Shown: positions 41,536 to 50,662, counted from the stretch's first letter. The stretch: DNA of 64,000 nt from Bradyrhizobium sp. (GCF_016219575.1 NZ_JACRMG010000030.1:84130-148129); one strand, 5' to 3'. Translations and numbers: made by a program. The notes: a model not told the origin generated them from the letters alone.

Positions 41536-41991
41536 ATGGTCGATCAATCCGCCGTCGGGCGTGAGTTCACGCCGGTCACCGCGCGCGTCGAGCCGGGACG
41601 CCTGCGCTTCTTCCTGAATACGCTCGGGGAGGGCAATCCGCTCTATCGCGACGAGAAGGCGGCGCGGGCGGCCGGTTTCAGCGCGCCGCCGGTGCCGCCG
41701 ACCTATCTCTTTTGCCTCGAGATGATGGATGCGACCGAGCCGTTCGAGTTCCTGACCGCGCTCGACATCGACCTCGCCCGCGTGCTGCATGGCGAGCAGC
41801 GCTTCGACTATTTCGCGCCTGTCGTCGTCGGCGACGTGCTGACGTTCCGGCCGCGCGTCACCAGCGTGACCGACAAGAAGGGCGGGGCGATGACATTGAT
41901 CGTCGTCGAAACCAAGGTCACCAACCAGGACGGCGTGCATGTTGCGGATACTTCCCGCACCGTCGTCGTGCGCAATCCGAGGCCGTCATGA
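41536..41991 (+). CDS. MaoC-like N-terminal (FAS1-type) dehydratase domain protein
   Basis: A 151-residue hot-dog-fold protein. PVTARVEPGRLRFFLNTLGEGNPLYRDE and PPVPPTYLFCLEMMD match the N-terminal half of two-domain enoyl-CoA hydratases, which lacks the catalytic Asp/His and pairs with a catalytic partner. Its partner is encoded by the next gene, which it overlaps by 4 bp (ATGA), so the two probably form a heteromeric enoyl-CoA hydratase. It starts 2 bp after the thiolase stop. Confidence 0.85.
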   Translation: MVDQSAVGREFTPVTARVEPGRLRFFLNTLGEGNPLYRDEKAARAAGFSAPPVPPTYLFCLEMMDATEPFEFLTALDIDLARVLHGEQRFDYFAPVVVGDVLTFRPRVTSVTDKKGGAMTLIVVETKVTNQDGVHVADTSRTVVVRNPRPS

Positions 41992-42395
41992 GTGCGACAC
42001 AGCCAAAGCTGGGCGAACGCATCGTCCACAAGGAATTCCCGCCGATCACGCGGCATCGTCTTGCGCTCTATTGCGGGGCGTCTGGCGATCACAATCCGAT
42101 CCACGTCGATCTGGATTTCGCCAAGAAGGCCGGTTTCCCCGACGTGTTTTCGCATGGGATGCTGGTCATGGCCTATCTCGGCCAGGCGCTCACCGACGCG
42201 GTGCCGGCCTCGCGCATCCGTTCCTTCTCGACGCGCTTTGCCGCGATTACGCAGCTTGGCGCGAAGCTGACCTGCGAGGGTACGGTCGCCGAGCTCATGG
42301 AGCACAACGGCGAGAAGCAGGCGCGGATAGCGCTGACCACGAAAGACGAGACCGGCGAGATCAAGCTCGCCGGCGAAGCTGTTATCGCGTTGTGA
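41988..42395 (+). CDS. MaoC family (R)-specific enoyl-CoA hydratase
   Basis: A 135-residue hot-dog-fold dehydratase carrying the hydratase-2 motif in YCGASGDHNPIHVDLDFAKK, with the catalytic Asp and His of the D-x4-H type. FSHGMLVMAYLGQAL follows. It is coupled to the preceding non-catalytic MaoC-like gene and likely adds water to an enoyl-CoA produced by the acyl-CoA dehydrogenase at 43250. Confidence 0.88.
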   Translation: MSATQPKLGERIVHKEFPPITRHRLALYCGASGDHNPIHVDLDFAKKAGFPDVFSHGMLVMAYLGQALTDAVPASRIRSFSTRFAAITQLGAKLTCEGTVAELMEHNGEKQARIALTTKDETGEIKLAGEAVIAL

Positions 42396-42408
42396 GAGAA
42401 GGGATCCC

Positions 42409-43236
42409 ATGTCGAAACTGAAGGGAAAAGTCGCGCTCGTCACCGGTTCGGGCCGCGGCATCGGCCGCGCCATTGCGCTGAAGCTGGCGAGCGAGGGTGC
42501 AAGGCTCGTGGTCAACGACCTCGACGCCGCGCCGGGCGATGCGGTCGCAGCCGAAATCGAGGCCGCGGGCGGCGAGGCCGTCGCGGTAAATGGCAGCGTG
42601 TCGGAAGCGGGCTTTGCCGATCGCTTCGTTGGCGCGGCCCTGTCGAACTTCGAGGGCCTCGATATCATCATCAACAATGCCGGCTACACCTGGGACGCCA
42701 CCATCCAGAAGATGACCGACGAGCAGTTCCAGGCGATGCTGGACGTGCATCTCGTCGCACCTTTTCGCATCCTGCGCGCGGCGGCCGAGCCGATCCGGGT
42801 GATGGCGAAGAAGGAAGCGGAAGCCGGGCGCGAGGTGTTCCGCAAGGTCGTCAACATCTCCTCGATCGCCGGGCTTTACGGCAATGCCGGGCAGGCGAGC
42901 TATTCCTCCGCCAAGGCATCGCTGGTGGGCCTGACGCGAACGCTTTGCAAGGAGTGGGGGCGCTACAAGGTCAATGTCAATTGCGTCGCCTTCGGCCTGA
43001 TCAATACCCGCCTGACCCAGGCGATCGAGGCGCAGCAGAAAACCATCGATGTCGCCGGCCGCGACATCAAGGTCGGCGTCCAGCCGCAGATGCTGGAAGC
43101 GATGGGGCGGATGATACCGCTCGGCCGCGGCGGCACCCCGGAAGAGGCGGCGGATGCGGTTTATCTGTTCTGCAGCCCGGAATCGAACTACATCAGTGGT
43201 CAGGTGATCGTCGCCGGCGGCGGTCTCATCATCTGA
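42409..43236 (+). CDS. SDR family 3-hydroxyacyl-CoA dehydrogenase-like protein
   Basis: A 275-residue short-chain dehydrogenase with the cofactor motif TGSGRGIGRA, NNAG, and the catalytic YSSAKAS (Tyr-x3-Lys) after NISSIAG. The Asp in VVNDLD after the second strand suggests NAD preference. Its operon position between the hydratase and acyl-CoA dehydrogenase genes suggests oxidation of the 3-hydroxyacyl-CoA formed by the MaoC pair. Confidence 0.88.
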   Translation: MSKLKGKVALVTGSGRGIGRAIALKLASEGARLVVNDLDAAPGDAVAAEIEAAGGEAVAVNGSVSEAGFADRFVGAALSNFEGLDIIINNAGYTWDATIQKMTDEQFQAMLDVHLVAPFRILRAAAEPIRVMAKKEAEAGREVFRKVVNISSIAGLYGNAGQASYSSAKASLVGLTRTLCKEWGRYKVNVNCVAFGLINTRLTQAIEAQQKTIDVAGRDIKVGVQPQMLEAMGRMIPLGRGGTPEEAADAVYLFCSPESNYISGQVIVAGGGLII

Positions 43237-43249
43237 ATCGGGGTCTGTT

Positions 43250-44395
43250 ATGCAATATCGTTCTTCCTGGATGACCGAGGAGCTGGACACGTTCCGCGAC
43301 CAGTTCCGCAAATTCCTCGCCAAGGATCTTCTGCCGCATGCCGAGAAATGGCGCAGCCAGAAGATGGTCGACCGCTCGGCCTGGCGGGGACTGGGCGAGA
43401 TGGGCGCGCTCTTGCCGAGCGTGCCGGAGGAATATGGCGGGCTGGGCGCCACCTTCGCCTATGAGGCGGCGGTGCTGGAGGACGTCGAAAGCGTGGTGCC
43501 GGAAGTCACCACCGGCGTCTCCGTGCATAGCCCCATCGTCGCTCACTACATTCTCAACTATGGCTCGGAAGAGCAGAAGAAGCGCTGGCTGCCGAAGATG
43601 GCGACCGGCGAGATGGTCGCCGCCATCGCCATGACCGAGCCCGGCACCGGCTCGGATCTGCAGAGCGTCAAGACCACGGCGAAGAAGCAGGGCAATTCCT
43701 ACGTCATCAACGGCCAGAAGACTTTCATTACCAACGGCCAGGCCGCCGATCTCGTGATCGTGGTGGCGCGCACCGGCGGGCCGGGCGGCAAGGGCCTGTC
43801 GCTGATCGTGGTGGAGACCGCGGGCGCCGAAGGCTATCGCCGCGGGCGCAACCTCGACAAGATCGGCCTGCATGCTTCCGACACGTCGGAGCTGTTCTTC
43901 GACAATGTCACGGTGCCGCCGGAGAACCTGCTCGGTAACGAAGAGGGCCGGGGCTTCGTGCAGCTGATGCAGCAGTTGCCGCAGGAGCGGCTGTCGCTCG
44001 CCATCGGCGCGGTCGCCTCGATGGAGCGCGCGGTCAGGATCACCGCCGACTACACCAAGCAGCGCACCGCGTTCGGCAAGCCGCTGATCGAATTCCAGAA
44101 CACCGCCTTCAAGCTTGCCGAGCGCAAGACGGAAGCCATGATCGCCCGCGTCTTCGTCGACTGGTGCGTCGAGCGGCTGGTGGCCGGCGATCTCGATACC
44201 GTCACCGCCTCGATGGCGAAATGGTGGTGCTCGCAGAAGCAGGTCGAAACCGCGGACGAATGCCTGCAGCTGCACGGCGGCTACGGCTACATGCAGGAAT
44301 ACCCGATCTCGCGGATGTTCATCGATTCCCGCATCCAGAAAATCTACGGCGGCACCAACGAGATCATGAAGCTCCTGATTTCGCGGTCGCTGTAA
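43250..44395 (+). CDS. Acyl-CoA dehydrogenase
   Basis: A 381-residue FAD enzyme. IAMTEPGTGSDLQSVKTTA (substrate/FAD site), YVINGQKTFITNGQAAD and the C-terminal LQLHGGYGYMQEYPISRMF with IQKIYGGTNEIMKLLI are diagnostic; the Glu-containing C-terminal region is complete. It performs the first oxidation of the acyl-CoA made by the divergent ligase. It is the last gene of the operon, 13 bp after the SDR gene. Confidence 0.93.
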   Translation: MQYRSSWMTEELDTFRDQFRKFLAKDLLPHAEKWRSQKMVDRSAWRGLGEMGALLPSVPEEYGGLGATFAYEAAVLEDVESVVPEVTTGVSVHSPIVAHYILNYGSEEQKKRWLPKMATGEMVAAIAMTEPGTGSDLQSVKTTAKKQGNSYVINGQKTFITNGQAADLVIVVARTGGPGGKGLSLIVVETAGAEGYRRGRNLDKIGLHASDTSELFFDNVTVPPENLLGNEEGRGFVQLMQQLPQERLSLAIGAVASMERAVRITADYTKQRTAFGKPLIEFQNTAFKLAERKTEAMIARVFVDWCVERLVAGDLDTVTASMAKWWCSQKQVETADECLQLHGGYGYMQEYPISRMFIDSRIQKIYGGTNEIMKLLISRSL

Positions 44396-44474
44396 TTTAT
44401 TGCATTCCGCCGAACCCTTTTCGATTCGGCCGCCCTCTAGGGGATTTGGACCCCATTTGCCGGAGGGAACAGCC

Positions 44475-45017
44475 ATGATCGGAGCCGAGCCGCAACTGGT
44501 GGAGGCGGCGCGCAGCGGCGATGCCGCCGCCGTCGAGCGCCTGCTGGTCGTCTGCCAGCCCGATTTGCGGCGTTTTGCGCGGCGCGCCTGCTCCAGCGGT
44601 GAGGATGCCGAGGACGCGGTGCAGATCGCGCTGTGGCAGCTCTATCGCAAGATCGGCGCGCTGCGGGCGGCGGCGACCTTCGCCACCTGGATGTTCCGCA
44701 TCATCGAGCGCGAATGCTACCGCCTGTTCCGGGTCCGCAGCCGGCTGCAGGCGCTGGACGACTCGTTGGACAGGATGCTGCAGCAGGAGCCGCTGCCGGT
44801 CGAACTGCGCCGGGACTTGACCGCCGCAATCGCGTCGCTGCCGGCGATCTATCGCGAGGTGCTGATCCTGCGCGACATCGACGAACTGACCGCGCCGGAG
44901 GCGGCCGATCACCTGAAAATCTCCATCGATGCCGTGAAGAGCCGGCTGCACCGCGCCCGGCAGATGATGCGCGAGCATTTGCTGGCCAGCGGCTATCTCG
45001 CGGTCGAGCCAGGCTAG
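44475..45017 (+). CDS. Sigma-70 family RNA polymerase sigma factor, ECF type
   Basis: A 180-residue sigma factor with region 2 (ERLLVVCQPDLRRFARRACS, AEDAVQIALWQLYRKI, FATWMFRIIEREC) and region 4 (IASLPAIYREVLILRDID, DHLKISIDAVKSRLHRARQMM). CGGAGGG (44461-44467) lies 7 bases before the ATG. No anti-sigma gene is adjacent: the next gene is convergent and shares the CTAG stop. Its regulon and signal are unknown. Confidence 0.92.
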   Translation: MIGAEPQLVEAARSGDAAAVERLLVVCQPDLRRFARRACSSGEDAEDAVQIALWQLYRKIGALRAAATFATWMFRIIERECYRLFRVRSRLQALDDSLDRMLQQEPLPVELRRDLTAAIASLPAIYREVLILRDIDELTAPEAADHLKISIDAVKSRLHRARQMMREHLLASGYLAVEPG

Positions 45018-45748
45018 TTGAACGCCATGCCGCCGCTCATCGCGATGGTCTGCCCGGTCATGTAGGGGTTGTCGATCAGCATCATCACCGCCTTGGCCAC
45101 TTCCTCCGGCTGGCCGAAGCGGCCGAGCGGGATGCGGCTGACGAGCTGCGGCTCGCCCTTCATCATGTCGGTCTCGATCAGCGAGGGCGCCACCGCGTTG
45201 ACGGTGATGCCTTCCTTGACGAGGCGGGCGGCATAACCCCGGGTCAGGCCCTCTATGCCGGCCTTCGAGGCATTGTAGTGCGGGCCGATCGCGCCGGCGC
45301 CGCGGGCAGCGCCCGAGGAAATGTTGACGATGCGGCCCCATTGCTTTGCGCGCATGCCTGGCAGCACGGCCTGGGTGCAGAGGAAGGCCGATTTCAGGTT
45401 CACCAGCATGGTCTGGTCGAAATCGGCTTCGGTCAGGTCCTCGACGCCGCGGACGATGGCGATGCCGGCATTGTTGACGAGGATGTCGATCGGGCCGAGC
45501 TCGCTGCTGGCGCGCTGAACCATGGCCGTGACGGCGTCGGGCTTGGAGACGTCGGCACCAACGGCAATCGCGCGGCCTCCGGCCTTGACGATTTCCTTCG
45601 CAAGGGCGTCGGCTTCCGCTGCCCGCTCGCGATAGTTGACGGCAACGGAGCAGCCGGCCTCGCCCAGCGCCTTGACGATTGCTGCGCCAATGCCGCGCGA
45701 GCCACCGGTCACCAGCGCGACATGGCCGCGCAAACTGAACGTCCTCAT
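45014..45748 (-). CDS. SDR family oxidoreductase (FabG/PhaB-like)
   Basis: A 244-residue short-chain dehydrogenase with TGGSRGIGAA, NNAG, ISSGAARG, the catalytic YNASKAG and the C-terminal TGQTIAMSGGMAFN. It resembles 3-oxoacyl-ACP or acetoacetyl-CoA reductases. AAGGAG lies 8 bases before the ATG at 45748. It follows the EamA transporter gene on the same strand (11 bp) and its stop codon shares the palindrome CTAG with the convergent sigma-factor gene. Confidence 0.87.
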   Translation of the reverse strand: MRTFSLRGHVALVTGGSRGIGAAIVKALGEAGCSVAVNYRERAAEADALAKEIVKAGGRAIAVGADVSKPDAVTAMVQRASSELGPIDILVNNAGIAIVRGVEDLTEADFDQTMLVNLKSAFLCTQAVLPGMRAKQWGRIVNISSGAARGAGAIGPHYNASKAGIEGLTRGYAARLVKEGITVNAVAPSLIETDMMKGEPQLVSRIPLGRFGQPEEVAKAVMMLIDNPYMTGQTIAMSGGMAFN

Positions 45749-45759
45749 CGGATTCTCCT

Positions 45760-46632
45760 TCAGGCTGAGCCGAGCAGCACAACGCCCGCAATGATGGTCG
45801 CGCACCCCGCCACCCGCCAGGCATTGACGGGTTCGCGCAGGATCAGCATGCCAAAGATGGCGCCGATCATCATCGACATTTCGCGCGCCGGCGCCACCAG
45901 GCTGAGCGGGGCGCCCATGTCAACGGCGGTCAACACGAGGATATAGGACAGCGGCGAGAACAGGCCGACGCCGACCGCGAGCCACCAGTGACCCTTCATC
46001 CTTTCCCTGGCATAGGCGACGTTCTTCAGCACCAGCGGCGCCATCATGAAGAAGCGCAGGAAGTTGGAGGACCAGTCGAGCAGCACCGGGTGGATGCCGA
46101 GCACCTTGACGCCGTAGCCGTCCACCACCGTATAGGCGGCGATCAGGGAGCCCGTTCCAAGTCCCCAGCGCACGCCTTCCTGGCCCTTGGGCTGGTGGAA
46201 AGCGGCAAGATTGCCCTGGGTCGAGATGCAGCCGATCCCGGCGACGACCGCGACGAGGCCGAGCACGCCGAGCCAGGTCGGCGGCTCCTGCAGCAGGAGG
46301 AAGGCGCCGACCGAGGAGAACAGCGGACCGGTGCCGCGCGCAATCGGATAGACCACACTGAGGTCGGCGACCTGGTAGCCGCGCTGCAGGCAGAGGGTAT
46401 AGCCGAGATGGATGACCGCGCTGACCAGAAGGCAGAATACGATCGGCCAGTTCCAGACCTGCTCGCGGGTCGCCAGCAGCCAGATCACCCAGGGCAGATA
46501 GGCGACGCATGCCACCACATTGTAGGCGAAGACGAACGCGGGGCCGCCGGAGGCCGCGCGTTTCGCGAGCAGGTTCCAGGTCGCATGGATCAGCGCGGCA
46601 AGAACGACGAGGACGAGGGGAACAAGCGACAT
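45760..46632 (-). CDS. EamA/DMT family transporter
   Basis: A 290-residue membrane protein with ten hydrophobic segments in two EamA repeats (LVVLAALIHATWNLLAKRAA at the start, LSLVAPAREMSMMIGAIFGM in the second). Members export or import small metabolites such as amino acids. GGAGG precedes the ATG at 46632. It is 11 bp ahead of the SDR gene in the same operon; the substrate is unknown. Confidence 0.88.
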   Translation of the reverse strand: MSLVPLVLVVLAALIHATWNLLAKRAASGGPAFVFAYNVVACVAYLPWVIWLLATREQVWNWPIVFCLLVSAVIHLGYTLCLQRGYQVADLSVVYPIARGTGPLFSSVGAFLLLQEPPTWLGVLGLVAVVAGIGCISTQGNLAAFHQPKGQEGVRWGLGTGSLIAAYTVVDGYGVKVLGIHPVLLDWSSNFLRFFMMAPLVLKNVAYARERMKGHWWLAVGVGLFSPLSYILVLTAVDMGAPLSLVAPAREMSMMIGAIFGMLILREPVNAWRVAGCATIIAGVVLLGSA

Positions 46633-46874
46633 GAGACCTCCGGGGCGTGCTGCCCGCGAGATTGATCTCGACGTCTCCTCCTCTGGGCTTTTGCCCCTCG
46701 GGTGCAGCCGCGGGTTCTTTGAGGCCGCGGTCTCCGCAACGCTCGGACCAGCAACGGCGAAGGCCGTCCGGAACCCTAGTTGCCACTCGGTCGATCGAGG
46801 AAAAATATCCTCCGAAGCGGTGGCATGGTCAACCCGCAATTGCCTGATATCACGGGCCTATGCAGCTAGGCCTG

Positions 46875-47495
46875 TCACTTCACCTGAGCTTTCAGCGAAG
46901 TCGCGAACACCTCGTAGCGCACGGTCTTGCCGGCGAACTGATGCGATGGCTTCGGGGTGTCGAGCAGGGGCGCTGCGCGGAGCGGCCATTTCAGCACGAC
47001 GCGCTCGCGCGCCGAGGCCAGTGCAATCCGCATCAGCTCATCCGCGTCTTCATCGGCACCGACGATGGCGGAAAGCTGCCGCATCTCCTGCTTCACCAGC
47101 GCCGTATTGCGGCGCGGCGGATGCATGGGGTCGACAATGACGACATCGGGCTTCAGTTCCGGCAGGCGGTCCCTGGCATCGCCGTGGATCAGGGTCATGC
47201 GTCCGACGACTTCGGCCAGCTCCGGAGATTCGGCGGCGGCGCGGGCAAGCGCGTCCTTCAGCAACGCATGCACCTCGGCGGAGCGCTCCAGCAGCGTGAG
47301 GGTTGCTCCGGCCGACGCCAGCAAAAAAGCATCGCGGCCAAGGCCGGCCGTTGCATCGACGATCGAGGGAATGCGGTCGCGCTTGATCCCGGCCGCGCGG
47401 ACGAGGGGATGGCCGCGCTCGCCGCCTCGCCGGAATCGGTAGCCGACGGCGCCGCCGGCAAAATCGACACGTGGCTGGTCGATCTTTCCAGTCAT
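46875..47495 (-). CDS. rsmJ: 16S rRNA (guanine-1516-N2)-methyltransferase
   Basis: A 206-residue class I SAM-dependent methyltransferase. RsmJ signs are AVGYRFRRGGERGHPLVRAAG, the SAM motif IVDATAGLGRDAFLLA, and the catalytic-type motif VIVDPMHPPRRNTALV. It methylates 16S rRNA in the small subunit. The start at 47495 lies 2 bp after the stop of the SDR gene, so it is cotranscribed with it. An earlier in-frame ATG at 47513 would overlap that gene. Confidence 0.9.
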   Translation of the reverse strand: MTGKIDQPRVDFAGGAVGYRFRRGGERGHPLVRAAGIKRDRIPSIVDATAGLGRDAFLLASAGATLTLLERSAEVHALLKDALARAAAESPELAEVVGRMTLIHGDARDRLPELKPDVVIVDPMHPPRRNTALVKQEMRQLSAIVGADEDADELMRIALASARERVVLKWPLRAAPLLDTPKPSHQFAGKTVRYEVFATSLKAQVK

Positions 47496-47497
47496 CG

Positions 47498-48319
47498 CTA
47501 GCCCGGCCAGCATTGCCCGCCGCCGTCGACCCGCAGCACCTGCCCGGAGACGAAGGCGGCCATGGGACCGGCGAAGAACTCGACCACGCGCGCGACCTCA
47601 TCGACGGTGGCGATGCGGTCGAGCGTGCCGGTCTCGACCATGCGTTTCTCGTCGACTGCGCGCGTGCCGAGGAAGCGGCCGGTGCGGGTGTCGCCCGGCG
47701 CGACGCAGTTGACCGCGATGTCGTAGGGACGGAGCTGGTCGGCCAGGCAGCGGGTGTAGTGGGTCATGCCGGCTTTCGCCACCGCATAGATCGAGGAATT
47801 GGTACGGCCCTTGAAGGCGGCGACCGAGCCGATGGTCACGATGCGGCCACCCCGGCGCTCCATCATGCCGCGGGCCACCGCCTGGCAGGTCAGGATGGTG
47901 GCGAGTAAATTGCGGTCGAGCACCGCGCGCACGTCTTCCTCCTTGATGGTGACGGCGTCGTTCGGGTTGGGCTTGCCGCCGGCGGCCGCGATGTCGCCGC
48001 CGGCATTGTGGACGAGGATGTCGATCGGCCCGAGCGCTTTTTCGGTCTCGGCTACCACTCTGGCGATGTCAGCAGCCTTGGTGAGATCGCCAAGCACGCG
48101 CTGCGTACGGACGCCGTACTGCTCGCCGACCTCCTGCGCCACCGCCGTGAGCGTCGTGCCCTCGCCATATTCTGCCGGGCCGTTCTCGCGCATGCCGTGG
48201 ATGGCGACATCGGCGCCGAGCGAAGCCAGTTTTTCGGCGAAGGCGCGACCAAGCCCGCGGCCCGCGCCGGTGACCAGCGCGACCTTGCCGCCAAGCGTTT
48301 TTTCGTCATGCGATGCCAT
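47498..48319 (-). CDS. SDR family oxidoreductase
   Basis: A 273-residue short-chain dehydrogenase with TGAGRGLGRAFAEKLASLG, LVHNAGGDIAAAGG (an NAG-type motif with an unusual Gly/Ala-rich extension), TIGSVAAF, the catalytic YAVAKAG and a C-terminal GQVLRVDGGGQCWPG. It lies between the RpiR regulator gene and rsmJ on the same strand. Coupling with an RpiR regulator and a divergent ABC importer suggests oxidation of the imported compound or its derivative. Confidence 0.87.
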   Translation of the reverse strand: MASHDEKTLGGKVALVTGAGRGLGRAFAEKLASLGADVAIHGMRENGPAEYGEGTTLTAVAQEVGEQYGVRTQRVLGDLTKAADIARVVAETEKALGPIDILVHNAGGDIAAAGGKPNPNDAVTIKEEDVRAVLDRNLLATILTCQAVARGMMERRGGRIVTIGSVAAFKGRTNSSIYAVAKAGMTHYTRCLADQLRPYDIAVNCVAPGDTRTGRFLGTRAVDEKRMVETGTLDRIATVDEVARVVEFFAGPMAAFVSGQVLRVDGGGQCWPG

Positions 48320-48343
48320 GATTCTTGTTCTCCTTGTTGAATT

Positions 48344-49177
48344 TCAGTCGGCGGCGAGATCCATGCCGATGGCGAGCGCCTGCACCAGGCACATCGGCGC
48401 CACCAGCGTGCGCAGAGCCGGCTCCGGCATGTCCTGAATCTCGAATACCACGCTCGCGCCCTGGACGATCGGGCTCAGCAGGCTGTCGGTAATGGAGATA
48501 GCGGGCACGCGCTTGGCGACGAGTTCGGGAAACAGCCGCGCCGTGTCCGGGTAGTAGTTGCGAAAGCTGATCGCGACCAGGGCGTCTTCCGGCGTCGCGG
48601 CGTGCGACTGCTCATGAATGCTGCCGCCGATGCCGTCCAGCAGCACGACGCGCCGGCCGAGCTTGCGCAGCACATAGGCAAGATGGGTGGCGACGGGAAA
48701 CGAGCCGCCGAGTCCGAGCAGGTAGATGTCGCGCGCCTTCGCCAGGATGGCGGTCGCAGCGTCAAGTTCACGCGCGTGGACCGACTGGCTCAACGTCACC
48801 AGCGCCGACTGCGCTTCCGACACGAACCGCGAGAGCACCGCCGCCGGCTTGCGGCCGAGCACCGATTTCTCTTCGCTCTTCATTCGGGCGAGGCGCGCCT
48901 TGTAGCTCGGGGCCACACCGGCAACGAGGCGCGTACGGAAGACCTGCTGCATCTCGGTGAAGCCGCCGAAGCCGAGCGCGTGTGCGAAGCGGACGATGGC
49001 CGAGGGAGGCACCCCGGAACGTTCCGCCACTTCGGCGACGGTGCCGAGTGCCACATCGGTCGGATGGTCGAGCACGAATTCCGCGATCTGCTGCAGGCGG
49101 CCGGACAGCGCGCGGTGCTTCTGCGCGATCGCGCCGCGCAACTCGTCATAGCTCATGGCGCCGGATGGCTTGTTCAT
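48344..49177 (-). CDS. MurR/RpiR family transcriptional regulator
   Basis: A 277-residue regulator. The N-terminal HTH (LGTVAEVAERSGVPPSAIVR, FAHALGFGGFTEMQQVF) is followed by a SIS sugar-phosphate-binding domain (AKARDIYLLGLGGSFPVATH, DGIGGSIHEQSHAATPEDAL, VAISFRNYYPDTARL). RpiR proteins respond to phosphorylated sugars or related ligands. The gene is divergent from the ABC importer operon; the ATATTCTA direct repeats at 49237-49274 are candidate binding sites. Confidence 0.9.
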   Translation of the reverse strand: MNKPSGAMSYDELRGAIAQKHRALSGRLQQIAEFVLDHPTDVALGTVAEVAERSGVPPSAIVRFAHALGFGGFTEMQQVFRTRLVAGVAPSYKARLARMKSEEKSVLGRKPAAVLSRFVSEAQSALVTLSQSVHARELDAATAILAKARDIYLLGLGGSFPVATHLAYVLRKLGRRVVLLDGIGGSIHEQSHAATPEDALVAISFRNYYPDTARLFPELVAKRVPAISITDSLLSPIVQGASVVFEIQDMPEPALRTLVAPMCLVQALAIGMDLAAD

Positions 49178-49236
49178 CGGGGAGGTCTCTCCAGATCGGT
49201 CACCCCCTTTTAGCGGTATTCCGCCGGTTGGATCAA

Positions 49237-49274
49237 ATATTCTACTTTACATAATAAATGGAATATATATTCTA
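49237..49274. promoter_or_regulatory. Direct repeats and AT palindrome in front of the second ABC operon
   Basis: ATATTCTA occurs at 49237-49244 and 49267-49274, 30 bp apart. The second copy overlaps the 12-bp palindrome GAATATATATTC (49261-49272). The site is unusually AT-rich for this genome and lies 37 bp before the start of the binding-protein gene. It is a plausible RpiR target or -10 region. Confidence 0.5.
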
Positions 49275-49310
49275 ACATCCAACCGGAAAAACCTGGGACG
49301 GGAGGAAGCG

Positions 49311-50603
49311 ATGAAAAGGCACCTGGTTTCGCGGCGTGGCGTGCTGAAGGGCAGCCTGATGGCGAGCGTGATCGGCGGCACCGGCAGCTTCTTCGGCCCC
49401 TGGCAGGAAAATCGCGCCTTCGCGCAAGGGCCCAAGCCGATCAAGCTCGGGCTGACCTGCGACGCCAGTGGCCAGTACGGCAACAGTGGCCAGGACGACC
49501 TCCGCGGCATCAAGATGGCAATCGACGAGTCCAACGCGGAAGGCGGCCTTCTCGGGCGGAAGATCGTGTGGACCACCGCGGACACCGAGACGACGCCCGC
49601 CACCGGCAGCCGCATCGCCGAACGCTTCATCACCCGCGAGGACTGCACCATCCTGATCGGTGCGATCCATTCCGGCGTCGCCAACGCGATCACCCAGGTC
49701 GCGGCCAAGTATGGTGTGATCTATCTCAACACCAATTCCTCGGCGCCGAGCGAGGCGGGCGAAAATTGCTCGCGCATCAAGTTCGTGTGGGACGGCAACG
49801 GCACCAATTTCTCGAAGGCATCGGTGAAGAATGCCGTCGATTCCGTCGGTAAGAACTGGATGCTGCTCACCAACGACTATGTCTGGGGCCACACGACCGC
49901 GGCTGCGACCAAGGCGCAGGTCGAGGGCGCCGGCGGCAAGATCATGGACAACCTGCTGGTGCCGCAAAATACCCGCGACTTCACCGCCTATCTTCTCAAA
50001 ATCCAGCAAGCCAAGCCGGATGTGGTGGCGACCGCGATCGGCGGCGACGACATCAAGGCGTTGCGCGAGCAGGTCGCCCAGCTCAAGCTCGACGGCAAAC
50101 CGGCGTGGATCAACAACCAGCAGGACTGGCCCGACGTATGGGGTGCGCCCGACAGCCTGTTCGGCGTGTTCGGCACCACTTGGTATCATAAGCTGCCTCT
50201 ACCCGGCGTCGCCAATTTCGTGAAGAAGTGGCAGGCCGCCAACAAGGACGGGCCGATCCCGGTGCCCGGCAACGTCTCGTACAACGGTTACATGGCGACG
50301 CGCGAGCTGTTGCGCGCAATCGAGCGGGCCGGTTCGACCAACAATGTCAGGATCATCAAGGAACTCGAGAACCTGAAGATCAGTGCGACCGACCGCATGC
50401 AGCATTTCGACGCTTACATGGACCCTGCGACGCATCAGATGCAGCAGACGATCTATCTGGCCCGGCGTAACGCCAAGCCGGCCGACAACACCGACCTCTA
50501 CGAGATCATCAGCTGGACCGGGCCGAAGGCTGCGACAGACGAAGCGGCCGCGGCCAAGTGCAAGCTCGTCCCCTACGATCAGGTGCCGACCGTCGATTCC
50601 TGA
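49311..50603 (+). CDS. ABC transporter substrate-binding protein, Liv/urea-amide type
   Basis: A 430-residue type I periplasmic-binding protein with a twin-arginine-like signal (MKRHLVSRRGVLKGSLMASV; mature start near AFAQ-GPKPIKLG). Residues such as TCDASGQYGNSGQDDLRGIK and FITREDCTILIGAIHSGVAN match the amide/urea-like subgroup. GGGAGG lies 8 bases before the ATG. It begins an operon with two separate permeases, two standard ATPases and a third atypical one, divergent from the RpiR gene. The ligand is unknown. Confidence 0.9.
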   Translation: MKRHLVSRRGVLKGSLMASVIGGTGSFFGPWQENRAFAQGPKPIKLGLTCDASGQYGNSGQDDLRGIKMAIDESNAEGGLLGRKIVWTTADTETTPATGSRIAERFITREDCTILIGAIHSGVANAITQVAAKYGVIYLNTNSSAPSEAGENCSRIKFVWDGNGTNFSKASVKNAVDSVGKNWMLLTNDYVWGHTTAAATKAQVEGAGGKIMDNLLVPQNTRDFTAYLLKIQQAKPDVVATAIGGDDIKALREQVAQLKLDGKPAWINNQQDWPDVWGAPDSLFGVFGTTWYHKLPLPGVANFVKKWQAANKDGPIPVPGNVSYNGYMATRELLRAIERAGSTNNVRIIKELENLKISATDRMQHFDAYMDPATHQMQQTIYLARRNAKPADNTDLYEIISWTGPKAATDEAAAAKCKLVPYDQVPTVDS

Positions 50604-50662
50604 GACTGCCCGGCATCGTCGACATCCTGCGGCGCGCGTCCGGTGCACCGCAGCGCCGTCCC

